From contig CAKRTZ010000015.1 of the NCBI GenBank assembly GCA_934402515.1, positions 1 through 47,038 of the forward strand: a DNA stretch of 47,038 nucleotides, read 5' to 3'. Positions within the stretch are counted from its first letter, which is position 1. Each line of letters starts with the position of its first letter. The notes beneath the pieces are model-generated. The model did not search any database. It saw only the letters and a list, made by a program, of their open reading frames with translations, and had not been told where the DNA came from. Below are positions 33,701-43,024 of this stretch, in pieces. Source of the DNA: an uncultured Lachnospiraceae bacterium (lineage in GTDB: Bacteria; Bacillota; Clostridia; Lachnospirales; Lachnospiraceae). The translations under genes and the position numbers were made by a program.

Positions 33701-36700
33701 CAGAAGATGCAGGGAAGCATAAAGAAGGTTGCCGTGGCTTCCGCAGGAGCAGCACTTGATTCCAAGGGAAGTACGGGCGCTCTTTTATTTGCCACGGACA
33801 CCGTAGAAGAACAATATTTGACCCTTGAGGGGGTGGATTTAAAGGGACTCACGATGAAAGCAGGTGCCAAAAGTGCATTTCTGGCGGCGTATGGTCAGGC
33901 TCTGGCAGCAGATGTGGTGGACTATAGCTGTAAGGGCGCCACAGTGGACACAGCAGGAGAGTTTGATGAGATAGTCTATTGTACGAAGGACGGTGACTAT
34001 ACCGGCATTGTTTCTTTACATGACAGTAAGAAAAGCTTCCCGGAATACTGTTATACCAATCAGGCAACGTATAAGAACCAACAGCCCAAGACAGATCAAC
34101 TGACCGTTTACTATTATGATTTGTTCCAGACAATCAATGCAGATGGAACCATCAACCATGCAGGAGGTACGGCATCTCAAATCACCAGCCACGAACTGGA
34201 CACACCGGAGAAAATGTTAATCTGGAGTGCCGTTCATAATGCCACCAGCACGCCGAAATCTGTTTTTAAGAAGTGCTTTAGTGAGAATGACTACGGAAAT
34301 GAGTCCTATACATTAAAGGGAAACCTGGATCTGGAAAATGTCAGCTTCTATCCCGCATCCACAGTAAAGGGCGCATCCCTGACCGGAACAAAGGATGATC
34401 CGGCTACGGTAAAATTCCATGCCGATCACATGGACACCACCATGGGACAGCACCAGGGACTTCATGCGGGACTTCTGTACAACCCCACCGGCGGTGTGAC
34501 AGCGAAGGATTTTACCCTGGAGGGCACCGTTGCCAATCTGGATGGAAATAACAGTGGAGCGCTGATTAGCGGAACCTTAACGGGTGGCGGTACCTTTGAG
34601 AACCTCACCTTAAAGAATTTATGGGTACGGGACTATCAGAAAACGGGAAAAGAGGAAGATGGCTTGTTGATAGCCAAAATTGCAGCAGGCACGGGAACCC
34701 AGACCACTACCGTGGATGTCACTTTTAACGGAATTTCCATGACAGACTATACCAATGCTAATACTGGAGTGGGCGGTAAAAAAGCGGCAGCAGCTCTCAT
34801 CGGAGCAGCTGGCGACGACAAGGTCACCAACCTGAAGCTGCAGTTTTGCAATATGCAGATTGCGGATGACGCCGATGCTTCCCAGGCATCCCCGAAACAC
34901 AACGGAGATGTGCTGGCGTTTGCTTCCTTCCTGTACAGCTATAACTTTGCCACGAATTCCGATCAGAATATCGGCAGAGGCCTGTACACCTTTAATGAGG
35001 ACGAGGCAGGAAAAAAGGTAACCTGGGGCGCAGAGCTGGACAGCTTGACAGAGTACTGGGTCTATGAGGGGACAGACCCCCATAAACAAGTAAAGAACGA
35101 TAGAGAAAGCGTAATTACCAATGCAGAAAAAGGATATTACAAGCCTTATGTTTATCAGACACAGCAGATAGAGGTTAATCCCAAGACCGGAGACCTGTTA
35201 AAGGGGTGTGGCACCTATGAAGACCCCTATATCATTGAGTCATCCCAGCAATTTCTCACCTTATACCGTTATCTGAGCATGAAAAAGGGTGAGAAATCAG
35301 ACTTTTTTAACGACTGGAAGGTAAATAAAGTAGGCTCCAATGAGACATTCTGCACCGGAAGCTCCCATACAACACAATATGACTTTACCAAAGCAGATAC
35401 TACAACGACACAGCGGGAGCTTAGCTCAGCGTATTACCGTCTGGCAGCAGATATAGACCTGTCAGGAATTACCAGTGGAACCTACAAGGTTATTGCCGAC
35501 AGCTTTACAGGCTTTGGAACCAGTGAAATCCCCTTTACCGGCGTCTGGTATGGAAAGGATGAAGCTGGCAACCTTCATAAAATTACATTGCCCTCAAAAA
35601 CCAGCTCACAGGCTTATACGGTCTATGGGTTTATTCAGTATGCCAAGGGTGCTGTGGTAAAAGACATGAAGATTGACATTCCAACAGGAGGAACAGCCGC
35701 AACCCGTACTATGATAGCAAACGGAGGAGCAGCCGGAGGGGTTATGGGGTGTATCCTGGGCGGGGATAATGTGATTGATCATGTAGAGATTACAGGAGAA
35801 TTTTCACTACAAGCCCATTCAGGAACCATAACCTTTGCCGCAGCCGGTGCTTATGTCGGTATGGTTAAACGGGGTGGGTTGATTTTACGGAATGTTGCAC
35901 TGCAAGATGATTTAGGAGCATTCAAAATTTACGGAGATAATGGAACGGAAATTACCGGAACCACTAAAAACTATACCACCTATTTTGCAGGAGCCTTATG
36001 CGGGAAGGTGGAAGACGGATATGTTCTATATGAGGGAGATAAGAACAGCACTTCTGCAATCTGGAACAAGGATGTTAAGGCAGGATCTGGCAATCTGTCC
36101 CTGATTCCTTACTATGATATTGTAAATGGTGCTTATCTGGATGCCCAATTGAATACCAGTGCTGTGACCATAACAGGGCCTGTGGATGGGAAGATAACTG
36201 TGACCCTTCCCAATGCGGCGGCATTGCAGGTTATGAGCATGGCACTCAATGCAGGTGCCTTGAACACGATGTCCAATGACACGAAGGTGAACTATGGCTA
36301 TACCGAATTATCCAAAAGCCGTAAGGCAAAGTATGATACGATTGGTGCATGCAGTAATGCAGGAGAAAGTGACTATCAGGCAGCAGTCAGGTATGATAAT
36401 AAAGTGACTTATCCCTATCTGTACAGGTATCTTGGCATTAATGAGAGCAATTATCAAGCTTATATCCTTGGAAATGCTTCTATTTTAAATGCAGCGGGAA
36501 AAATAAATAACACAGCCTACCATACTACCTGGAAATTAGCAGAAAACAAAACCTATGATTTGACCTTGTTTGGACAGGCATTCCGAGGAATTGGAGCGTT
36601 ATATGATGTGTCCTGTTTCACATTCCGTGGAAATTTTGACGGGAATGGAAGTACGGTGAAGTATGCCCTGCAAGAACTGGCAGTGGATTATACGAAGAAT

Positions 36701-39700
36701 ACCACAGTTGGAACCGCGTTCCCGGCCTCTTCAGGCCGCAGGGGGTTGTTCAATACGCTGACGGGGTACAGTGATGCAGACTGCTATGAGCCTGACGGAT
36801 TTACGATTCAGAATCTGAAGCTGGCAGGTTCCATCAAAATAGCCGGTTATCCGGTGCTTACGGTGGATGCAGGAGGAGTGGCAGCTTATGTTAATAATGC
36901 CAGAGTGACACTCAGCAATATTGAAGTAACAGAAGATTTTCAAATTAATGCAGGAACCTATAAATATGACTATCATAATGGAAAGCACTCCACTGGAGGT
37001 CTGATCGGGAGGGTGGTAAATAACAAGCAGAACCTTACAATAAGAAATTGTAAGGTAAGCGGTACAGCAGGAAAACCGGTCAGCTTAACCAGCTTAAGTC
37101 ATATAGGCGGTTTTATAGGATATGTAGATTTAGGGTCAACTGATGGTGAATTGTTGATTGAAAACACAGAAACCGATGCGGCTATTGACAACCTGCAGCT
37201 TTTCAGTACCAAGGAAATAGCAGGTGCGGTGGTAGGTTATATGTATCGGGGAAAACTGACGATACGGGGTACGGAGAATAAACCTGTCACCGTGCAAAAT
37301 ACTACAGTGCAGGGCTGGTGGAATGTAGGAGGCATTGTAGGGGAAACCAAGGAGGGGGTTCTGGTGACAGGAACATACCTCACAGTAAAGGATACAACCC
37401 TGACATCCCGGAAAGCAACCGGTGGTATTATTGGAGAGTATGGTGCATATACAGCAGGAACCGGCAGTACGCTGGAACATGTAAAGATTACCGATGTGAA
37501 GGTGCAGGAAACATCCACCAGCGATACAGAGACCTATGGCAGTGTAAATGGACAGGGAGGTGTTGTAGGCAATTGTTGTGGGTATTTGACCCTGAAAGAT
37601 ATTACTGTCAGTACGGCAAACCCCACGGACAGCAGTAAGGAATGTAAAATTGCAGCGGTAGCTAATAATCGTGTAGATGCAGATGAAAAAGAAAAAGGTG
37701 TCGGAGGATTAGCCGGAGCTGTCACTTCAAAGGCAAAGCTGACGCTGAATAACTGCACGGTATCTCATATAACGGTAGCGGCAGAAAAGGGAAAAGCGGC
37801 GCAAACGAACATGAACTTTCCCGTTAGTGCAGGTGGTGCCGTAGGGTATTCAACGGGAACGATTCTGGTGGATGGAACTCTTAAAACGGAGAAAGTGACG
37901 GTTACCACTTATGAAGATAGAGTAGCACTAGGCAATAAAACCAGGGAGCAGGTGAAACATTTCTCCGCAGGAGGTGTGGTAGGCTGCCTTAGAGGAAAAC
38001 TGACAACCACATCCAATGATTATGTGAGTACGATAACTGCAGAAAGCAATACGGTAACCGGTATGTATGCAGGTGGCTTTGCCGGAACTGTGGCTTCCTA
38101 TGGCAGCAGTGATCTTCCCATCAAACTACAGGGAAAAGCTGGCAGTAAGCTAGTGGACGGTGGAACCGTAACCGGTGGTCAGGCAGCGGGAGGACTTTTT
38201 GGTCAGCTTGGAATGAGTACAGGCAGCCTGTATCTCAATCCAGAAAAGGGAACATCCCCCCTTGTGGTATCCGGGGTAACCGTTTCCGGCATGGATGCCG
38301 GCGGTGTAGCGGGAAGTATCAGTGCCTCCAAGGACACCCGTATAGAAAATGTCCAGGTGGAGGGCTGCACCATTACCGCCTCCATCCCGAAAAACGGGGA
38401 TGCGCTGGTGGCAGGAGGCAGTGCCGCCGGAGGACTGATAGGAGCCTGCACCCTGACGGGAAACTTGAAACTTTATAACAGCAGGCTGGACACCAACAAG
38501 ATTTTGTACCAGACGGACAGCACCACTCTCCAGGACAAGGAGTGCGGCAGCGATGAGAATTTTATCTCAGTAGGAGGTGTCATTGGTACTGTCAGGTCAA
38601 ATGCAGGGACTGGAACGATACAGGCAGATAACCTGGTACTGTCTGCAGACAACCAGTTAGGCGTCCGTCAGGGAGCGGATGGCAAGGTACAGCTTATCCA
38701 GAAAAAGGGCAGCAGTTATCAGCTTGCGGATTTGGCAGCTCCCACAGGAAAGACAAATCAGGAAGCCTTAAACAACCTGGTGGACAGCGAGGGCTTGTTC
38801 GTGGGTACGGTCATCGGAACCCTGAATTCCACCAATGTAACCATCAACATGATGAACCTACAGTCCCTGCTGTCACAGGCGAATCTTCCTGTAGTGGATG
38901 TGGGCAGAACGGGAAGTCAGAGCAGCTATGCTTACCGACAGAACTGTCATATTTTGTACGGAGATGAGAAGTCCGATACGGCACAGGGCAACCTTGCCAG
39001 GATGAAACAGGAAGTGGAGAACAGCATTGGAACGTATAATAGTAGTTCAACCAATATTCCTGTGCTGTTATCTTATTATCGCTTGAACCAGGTGGGAGAC
39101 TGGGGTACCGGAAATACGCCTCAGACTCCGGAAGCAATCTGGCAGGATGTGTATCCTTTGACATTGGACATAAATGGTGGGAAAAAGGAGATTCCCATCC
39201 TTGTATGTAAGCCGGGAGCCCGTTCCCTGAACGAAACCATAACGGCGTTATCCGATATTATGACAAATGTGTCAGGTTTATCTTCCTCGAAGATGGACAT
39301 TCTGACTGTCACTGCCACACCGAAAAAGTGGGATGTGACCAAAACTGACGCGAAAGGCTATAACGGAGAGGATGCGGACAGTGGTGTTAAATCGCATATC
39401 GCAGTGACGAAAAGCGGTTCCGGCTATACCTTTGCCTATCTGGACAGCACCACAGGAAGTGGGGAGGAGCTGTTTGACCAGTACGATAAAGCCCAAAATA
39501 CCCTCACCTATACAGAGCTAACCTACACCTATCAATGGTCAGATGGCAGTGGCGAACACAAACGTGTCTATGTTCTGCCCATCTTCGTGGAGGAACCTCT
39601 TCAGGTCGATGTGAAAATGAGCATTCAGGCAGGACGGGTCAACAGCGTGGAGGCAATGAAAAATGCCTCCAAAGACCGTGTCGTTATGGCAAATGACAGC

Positions 39701-41362
39701 GACAGCACCCTTTTTCTGGAATATACCTATGGAAAAGCCCGGAAGAGCTACGCCAAGACGATGCCTAAAAAAATCTGGATGACGGAGGGAACGGCAGGTA
39801 GCCCCCGGAAATACAGCGAGGGCACGAAGCTTCTGCTCATTGATGTGACAGGAGGAAACAAGCCTTATTACTATACGGTGAGCGACAGAACCGGTGACCA
39901 GATTTCCTTTACGGATTTTACGGACAGTGCGGGCAGCCCCTACCAGGAGAAACTGATAAACCGGGAGGAATTTGAAGGAACCGAACAGTTCCTGTTACAG
40001 ACCATCCGCGGAGACAATCAGGCGAAAGAGAAAACGATGTATGATATCCATACGGGAATTTGTGACCTGGATGGGGAGCTGCAAAACAAAATCCAGGGAA
40101 CGCTGGAGGACAAGATTGCAGTGGACTCCATTCCCGGAATTACCATTACACTGATTACATCGGATCATAAAACGAATGTGGAAGGAAAGCTGACGGCCAA
40201 CGGCGAACTGGTTTACACCATGCAGTTTTCCATTACTGCAGAACAGGCGTATTGGCAGAAGGAAAACACCATCGACAGTGCCAACAACGATAAGTATCTG
40301 GATTTGGCATGTTACCTGATGGACGCGGAGGAGAAGGAACGTGTGTCCCTGCCCGCTGGAACCAACTTCCAGTACCGGCTGGAGGATGGCAGCAGCTACA
40401 GCGATTTGCAGATGATTCCTGACCGGTCCGGTATCTACTATTATAAGGCAGTGCGGGACAAGTATGACAAAGAGGATTCCAAATTCCTCATCCGCGGTGT
40501 GGATGAGAACGGCAAAACCGTTGGTGTGACAAAGGATACCACCCTTCCCCTCCAGGTAAAATTCAAGCTGCCGGGAGAACTGACGGGACTCAGCGATTCC
40601 CATTACACGGCATGTATTGACTTACTCCGTACCGATGACCCGGACTACCCTTCCGGCTATGAGGATGCGTTAGGAAAGTATCGGAAGGATTTGGATGCCA
40701 CCGTGGTTCCCGACATCGGTTTTGCGGTGCAGGTAGCGGAGGCAGACTGGGAGAAGCTGGGCATCAATACCTACGAGAGTCTGGATCAAATTTATGAGAT
40801 TCCCTTCACGGTGCAGATGGATTTCCGGGAAATCCTCCGCTATGCGTCCGGGGAGGAGCTGTTAAAACAGTGGGCAGCGAAGGATTACTGCATGACCTTT
40901 GATATTTTTAACAAAGCCAAGGATAAGACCTACGGAACGACACCGTTTCAGGACAGCAAGTCCTTTACTGACCCGGATGGAAAACCGGTGGAAACCATGC
41001 AGATCCGCATGGCTGGCGGCGAGAACACCTGGATGTGGGATGGAAGTGCTTATGCGGCAGTGGACGCCGGTTCTTACGCCGACAGCAAGCAGGGAGAGCT
41101 GACCATGAAGTACCGTTTTAGCAAAGACCAGCTGGAAAAGACGAAAAATGGAGACCCCATTACCCTGACAGGAACCCTTCGGGTGAACGGTAAGTCACTG
41201 AAGGAACTCAAAACTCAGGAAGATTTTGAGAAATACCTTACCAACTACCGGATGAACGCCTCCTTGAAGATTACGGAGGCATCCGACAGCCTGCCCACCG
41301 GAAACGTGGACACCTATGATTATTTTGTATACACCATAACCCGTCTGAAAACAGACATGTAA
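30764..41362 (+). CDS. Giant secreted GLUG-repeat surface protein (3,532 aa)
   Basis: A Sec signal peptide ends in TTAYA (cleavage after about residue 33), so this protein uses an ordinary signal peptidase, unlike its TasA-like neighbours. Residues 40-161 form a Gly/Ser/Thr/Glu linker with four tandem 18-residue repeats, then a very acidic stretch. From about 230 to 2,750 the chain is built of irregular GLUG-like beta repeats (for example GGIAGSLGDN, GGLLGFCEEG, GGIVGTVQNG), as in large adhesins, interrupted by non-repeat segments. The last ~750 residues are beta-sandwich-like. No LPxTG, SLH or C-terminal membrane helix is visible, so attachment is unexplained. ATG 30764 sits 10 nt behind AAAGGAG. 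Confidence 0.88.
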   Translation: MRRKWMRTFSVLLIVCLLVSDNSLLDWKTTAYATEDTEGALTEDTVGSGSSSQPEEGKTQAGGSTSGEGEGGGSTGEGGNTGNNENTSESGSTGEGGNTGNNENTSESGSTGEGSNTGDNGNSSESGSTGEGGNTGNNGNTSESGSTGEGENTGDSENPEEDEEDVPEEDEELTEDEIALYDGEADTPAGSKALADVADETAYKDYYKTGITYYIAKAEDFLLLQKLTQSYDFEDISFQIGTTGSEKVWKLSGISGFTGFGSADHPFRGKMSCYYDSGFQFELDKPLFAYLGEGAEIYQFDFTCVDGASAAIAKNIQVSGENTDEIKIHDIDITGVIKNTGENVGIIAGSIGDNAKIYITNINSGINNITGNNAGGIAGSLGDNVTITAENSSWTAANVTGTAAAGGYFGVVTGSYTWNTSELTLCKDFTVQNGDYAGQFAGKLSKGTGDSTLTVTGNGDITLTAKVNGGQTVGGLLGFCEEGTTLEVAKPLTISGTVTASREQGSAGGLLGKVSTEITIKLKSYTGNASIATSNHSRGYAGGLIGDITSAFVLENGEITVNGYLQFAIGAGGFAGRIEGANFCVPTVMVSATMANCTHVGGILGCLNNSKSMVKNPKIMTGCTLKGDTATGGIVGTVQNGSSPSALALDGTISVQPGSLSGGSCGALVGSQSESLIYLTGVKGEVDGASQLDLNDVAKNLEEIGQYGGVFRNQAEGDQKLIGGDGSLEQLGTVKSYAVSGSGSIWTLKGTAGMETLAIALNTQGNFGMEAFGSSSSSNPAGIPALLSGVYTLDGDADISYETTGIITVNRNDKEKDDADKKYLFQGSLKGVSGSTTITQNSRGKQNRTGIFSTLGGTTSFSDLIITGTIENAKGTGGIAYQSKGEGMTLSGVQMKKTFENNSDTIGGVLAKESSDTLFTVTASNVTLASVINAGNVNEYSGFITRMENAKVALDRITLGGKLITTSGGNCGGFLGHTWQKMQGSIKKVAVASAGAALDSKGSTGALLFATDTVEEQYLTLEGVDLKGLTMKAGAKSAFLAAYGQALAADVVDYSCKGATVDTAGEFDEIVYCTKDGDYTGIVSLHDSKKSFPEYCYTNQATYKNQQPKTDQLTVYYYDLFQTINADGTINHAGGTASQITSHELDTPEKMLIWSAVHNATSTPKSVFKKCFSENDYGNESYTLKGNLDLENVSFYPASTVKGASLTGTKDDPATVKFHADHMDTTMGQHQGLHAGLLYNPTGGVTAKDFTLEGTVANLDGNNSGALISGTLTGGGTFENLTLKNLWVRDYQKTGKEEDGLLIAKIAAGTGTQTTTVDVTFNGISMTDYTNANTGVGGKKAAAALIGAAGDDKVTNLKLQFCNMQIADDADASQASPKHNGDVLAFASFLYSYNFATNSDQNIGRGLYTFNEDEAGKKVTWGAELDSLTEYWVYEGTDPHKQVKNDRESVITNAEKGYYKPYVYQTQQIEVNPKTGDLLKGCGTYEDPYIIESSQQFLTLYRYLSMKKGEKSDFFNDWKVNKVGSNETFCTGSSHTTQYDFTKADTTTTQRELSSAYYRLAADIDLSGITSGTYKVIADSFTGFGTSEIPFTGVWYGKDEAGNLHKITLPSKTSSQAYTVYGFIQYAKGAVVKDMKIDIPTGGTAATRTMIANGGAAGGVMGCILGGDNVIDHVEITGEFSLQAHSGTITFAAAGAYVGMVKRGGLILRNVALQDDLGAFKIYGDNGTEITGTTKNYTTYFAGALCGKVEDGYVLYEGDKNSTSAIWNKDVKAGSGNLSLIPYYDIVNGAYLDAQLNTSAVTITGPVDGKITVTLPNAAALQVMSMALNAGALNTMSNDTKVNYGYTELSKSRKAKYDTIGACSNAGESDYQAAVRYDNKVTYPYLYRYLGINESNYQAYILGNASILNAAGKINNTAYHTTWKLAENKTYDLTLFGQAFRGIGALYDVSCFTFRGNFDGNGSTVKYALQELAVDYTKNTTVGTAFPASSGRRGLFNTLTGYSDADCYEPDGFTIQNLKLAGSIKIAGYPVLTVDAGGVAAYVNNARVTLSNIEVTEDFQINAGTYKYDYHNGKHSTGGLIGRVVNNKQNLTIRNCKVSGTAGKPVSLTSLSHIGGFIGYVDLGSTDGELLIENTETDAAIDNLQLFSTKEIAGAVVGYMYRGKLTIRGTENKPVTVQNTTVQGWWNVGGIVGETKEGVLVTGTYLTVKDTTLTSRKATGGIIGEYGAYTAGTGSTLEHVKITDVKVQETSTSDTETYGSVNGQGGVVGNCCGYLTLKDITVSTANPTDSSKECKIAAVANNRVDADEKEKGVGGLAGAVTSKAKLTLNNCTVSHITVAAEKGKAAQTNMNFPVSAGGAVGYSTGTILVDGTLKTEKVTVTTYEDRVALGNKTREQVKHFSAGGVVGCLRGKLTTTSNDYVSTITAESNTVTGMYAGGFAGTVASYGSSDLPIKLQGKAGSKLVDGGTVTGGQAAGGLFGQLGMSTGSLYLNPEKGTSPLVVSGVTVSGMDAGGVAGSISASKDTRIENVQVEGCTITASIPKNGDALVAGGSAAGGLIGACTLTGNLKLYNSRLDTNKILYQTDSTTLQDKECGSDENFISVGGVIGTVRSNAGTGTIQADNLVLSADNQLGVRQGADGKVQLIQKKGSSYQLADLAAPTGKTNQEALNNLVDSEGLFVGTVIGTLNSTNVTINMMNLQSLLSQANLPVVDVGRTGSQSSYAYRQNCHILYGDEKSDTAQGNLARMKQEVENSIGTYNSSSTNIPVLLSYYRLNQVGDWGTGNTPQTPEAIWQDVYPLTLDINGGKKEIPILVCKPGARSLNETITALSDIMTNVSGLSSSKMDILTVTATPKKWDVTKTDAKGYNGEDADSGVKSHIAVTKSGSGYTFAYLDSTTGSGEELFDQYDKAQNTLTYTELTYTYQWSDGSGEHKRVYVLPIFVEEPLQVDVKMSIQAGRVNSVEAMKNASKDRVVMANDSDSTLFLEYTYGKARKSYAKTMPKKIWMTEGTAGSPRKYSEGTKLLLIDVTGGNKPYYYTVSDRTGDQISFTDFTDSAGSPYQEKLINREEFEGTEQFLLQTIRGDNQAKEKTMYDIHTGICDLDGELQNKIQGTLEDKIAVDSIPGITITLITSDHKTNVEGKLTANGELVYTMQFSITAEQAYWQKENTIDSANNDKYLDLACYLMDAEEKERVSLPAGTNFQYRLEDGSSYSDLQMIPDRSGIYYYKAVRDKYDKEDSKFLIRGVDENGKTVGVTKDTTLPLQVKFKLPGELTGLSDSHYTACIDLLRTDDPDYPSGYEDALGKYRKDLDATVVPDIGFAVQVAEADWEKLGINTYESLDQIYEIPFTVQMDFREILRYASGEELLKQWAAKDYCMTFDIFNKAKDKTYGTTPFQDSKSFTDPDGKPVETMQIRMAGGENTWMWDGSAYAAVDAGSYADSKQGELTMKYRFSKDQLEKTKNGDPITLTGTLRVNGKSLKELKTQEDFEKYLTNYRMNASLKITEASDSLPTGNVDTYDYFVYTITRLKTDM
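30989..31246 (+). repeat. 54-bp in-frame tandem repeats in the giant-protein gene
   Basis: Four full units (30989-31042, 31043-31096, 31097-31150, 31151-31204) and a partial fifth each encode an 18-residue unit of the type GEGGNTGNNENTSESGST. The first two units are nearly identical at DNA level; later ones carry substitutions. Because the unit is a multiple of three, copy-number change alters linker length without breaking the frame. Confidence 0.92.
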
Positions 41363-41375
41363 GAGAGGAAACACC

Positions 41376-42935
41376 ATGATTGTTGGTCTGTTACTGTTAC
41401 TACTGCTGGCAGCCACGCTGATTCTCTATCTGCTGTTACGACTCCGGCAGGAAAAGAGGCAGTATGTCAGGACGAAAAAGCGCCTGAACAGAGTAAAAAA
41501 CCAGAGCACCAGGGAAAAAGAGAAAATCCAGAATCTGGAGGAAACCATTGAGGATTTGCACGAAACCGCTTACACGGATATTACCACCAAGATAAGCAAT
41601 CGTGACTATTTCATCAAGCGGACGCTGGAAATGCTGCAGGAGGATGTGGAAAAGCCCTTGACCCTGGTGGGGTTCGGCGTGACGAACCTCTCCACGGTAC
41701 AGCGGCTTTACGGTCCCGGAGAGGGAGACCGGCTGCTGCGTTTTGTAGCAAACCGGCTGAAAGCCTATGACCTGGGAGAAGGGTTCTGTGCGTTGGTGCA
41801 GACCAACCTTTTTGCCCTCCTGTTAAAAGACAGGGAGGAGGGGCAGGTGGTGGAACTGATTCATCAGATTTCCGATGAGATTGAACATGCCACCGACATT
41901 TTCCAGATTGAGACAGCCTTTGGGATTTACCAGATTACGGACAGAAACGAGCGGGTTTCCGAGATGCTGGACCGCATGGTGCTGGCGCAGCGAAATGCGA
42001 CCGCCAGAGAGGGTGTGAATTACGCCTGGTTCGATGCGGATATGAAGAACCAGTACGAAGAGAACAGGCGGATGTGCCAGGAGATGGAGAAGGCGCTGGA
42101 TGAGCGGAAGTTTGTCATGTATTTACAGCCCATGGTGGATCTGCATGCGTACCAGATTTACAGCGCGGAGGCGCTGGTGCGCTGGGAGCATGAGGAAAAG
42201 GGCCTGCTTTCCCCTTATGCCTTCCTGCCCCTCTTTGAGAATACCAACCTGATGTTAAAGCTGGACTACTACATGTGGGAGGAGGCGTGCAAGACCATCC
42301 GCCGGTGGATTGATAATAAAATGAAACCCCTGCCGTTAATGTTAAATATTTCTCCCATCCATCTGGGAAACGCGGGCTTTATCACGGAGCTGTCCCGGCT
42401 GCTGGAGCGGTATAAGCTGAAAAAAGATATGCTGGTGCTGGAGCTGCCGGAGCGTGCCCTGACCGGTGGAGACGGGGAGGTTCGGAAAACGGTGCAGGAG
42501 CTGGCAGACTGTGGGTTTGTGCTTTCCGTGGATAACTTCGGCGGAATGCACTCGCCGGTCAATCTCCTCCGGGATATGCCCTTTTCCATGGTAAAGCTGG
42601 ATCGCAAATTCCTCACGGAAAACAGTAAGGACGAGGAAGGTCAGACCATTCTGCGTTATCTCATCGCCATGGCGAAGGAGTTAGATCTTACGGTGGTGGT
42701 AGAGGGTGTGGAAACCCAGGGGCAGGTAAATTTCCTCACGGAAATCGGCTGTGACATCGCCCAGGGTTACTTTTTCTCCAAGCCGGTAAGCCTACGAGAT
42801 TTCGACCAGTTAAATAAGAAGATTATCCGTATGGGGTTCCGGCCTACGGAGTATTATCCCACCTTTGAAGATTTGGAGAAAGACGTGGATTTGATGGAGA
42901 AAATGCTACACAATAGTGGAAAACTTGACAGTTAA
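41376..42935 (+). CDS. Membrane-anchored degenerate GGDEF-EAL protein
   Basis: The protein has 519 residues. An N-terminal membrane helix (1-22) is followed by a basic coiled coil (about 23-65), a GGDEF-like domain (about 66-220) and an EAL domain (about 235-500). The GGDEF signature itself is missing: the aligned region reads LVQTNLFALLL. In the EAL domain EALVRW (Glu265), Asn324, Glu359, Lys407 and EGVET are kept, but the metal-binding DDFG motif is DNFG (Asp386-Asn387). The DNFG change should lower or abolish c-di-GMP hydrolysis, suggesting a c-di-GMP receptor role comparable to LapD. ATG 41376 lies 13 bp after the giant gene behind GAGAGGAAA; it is the last gene of the operon. Confidence 0.88.
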   Translation: MIVGLLLLLLLAATLILYLLLRLRQEKRQYVRTKKRLNRVKNQSTREKEKIQNLEETIEDLHETAYTDITTKISNRDYFIKRTLEMLQEDVEKPLTLVGFGVTNLSTVQRLYGPGEGDRLLRFVANRLKAYDLGEGFCALVQTNLFALLLKDREEGQVVELIHQISDEIEHATDIFQIETAFGIYQITDRNERVSEMLDRMVLAQRNATAREGVNYAWFDADMKNQYEENRRMCQEMEKALDERKFVMYLQPMVDLHAYQIYSAEALVRWEHEEKGLLSPYAFLPLFENTNLMLKLDYYMWEEACKTIRRWIDNKMKPLPLMLNISPIHLGNAGFITELSRLLERYKLKKDMLVLELPERALTGGDGEVRKTVQELADCGFVLSVDNFGGMHSPVNLLRDMPFSMVKLDRKFLTENSKDEEGQTILRYLIAMAKELDLTVVVEGVETQGQVNFLTEIGCDIAQGYFFSKPVSLRDFDQLNKKIIRMGFRPTEYYPTFEDLEKDVDLMEKMLHNSGKLDS

Positions 42936-42942
42936 GAAAGGA

Positions 42943-42979
42943 TAAGCGCCACCGGACAATCACAATCTGGTGGCGCTTA
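42943..42979. terminator. Inverted repeat ending the operon, shared with the minus-strand peptide gene
   Basis: TAAGCGCCACC (42943-42953) pairs with GGTGGCGCTTA (42969-42979), extended inward by two more pairs. The forward side lacks a good T-tract; on the minus strand TCCTTTCTT follows. It probably acts on both converging transcripts, weakly in the forward direction. Confidence 0.65.
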
Positions 42980-43024
42980 CATTATGGATTCGTTATTTAA
43001 TTGTTCGTTCATGCTGCACCTGCG

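Noticed and set aside
41280..41362. LPTGN near the C-terminus of the giant protein as a sortase signal
   Set aside because: It lacks the residue between P and T required in LPxTG and no hydrophobic helix or basic tail follows.
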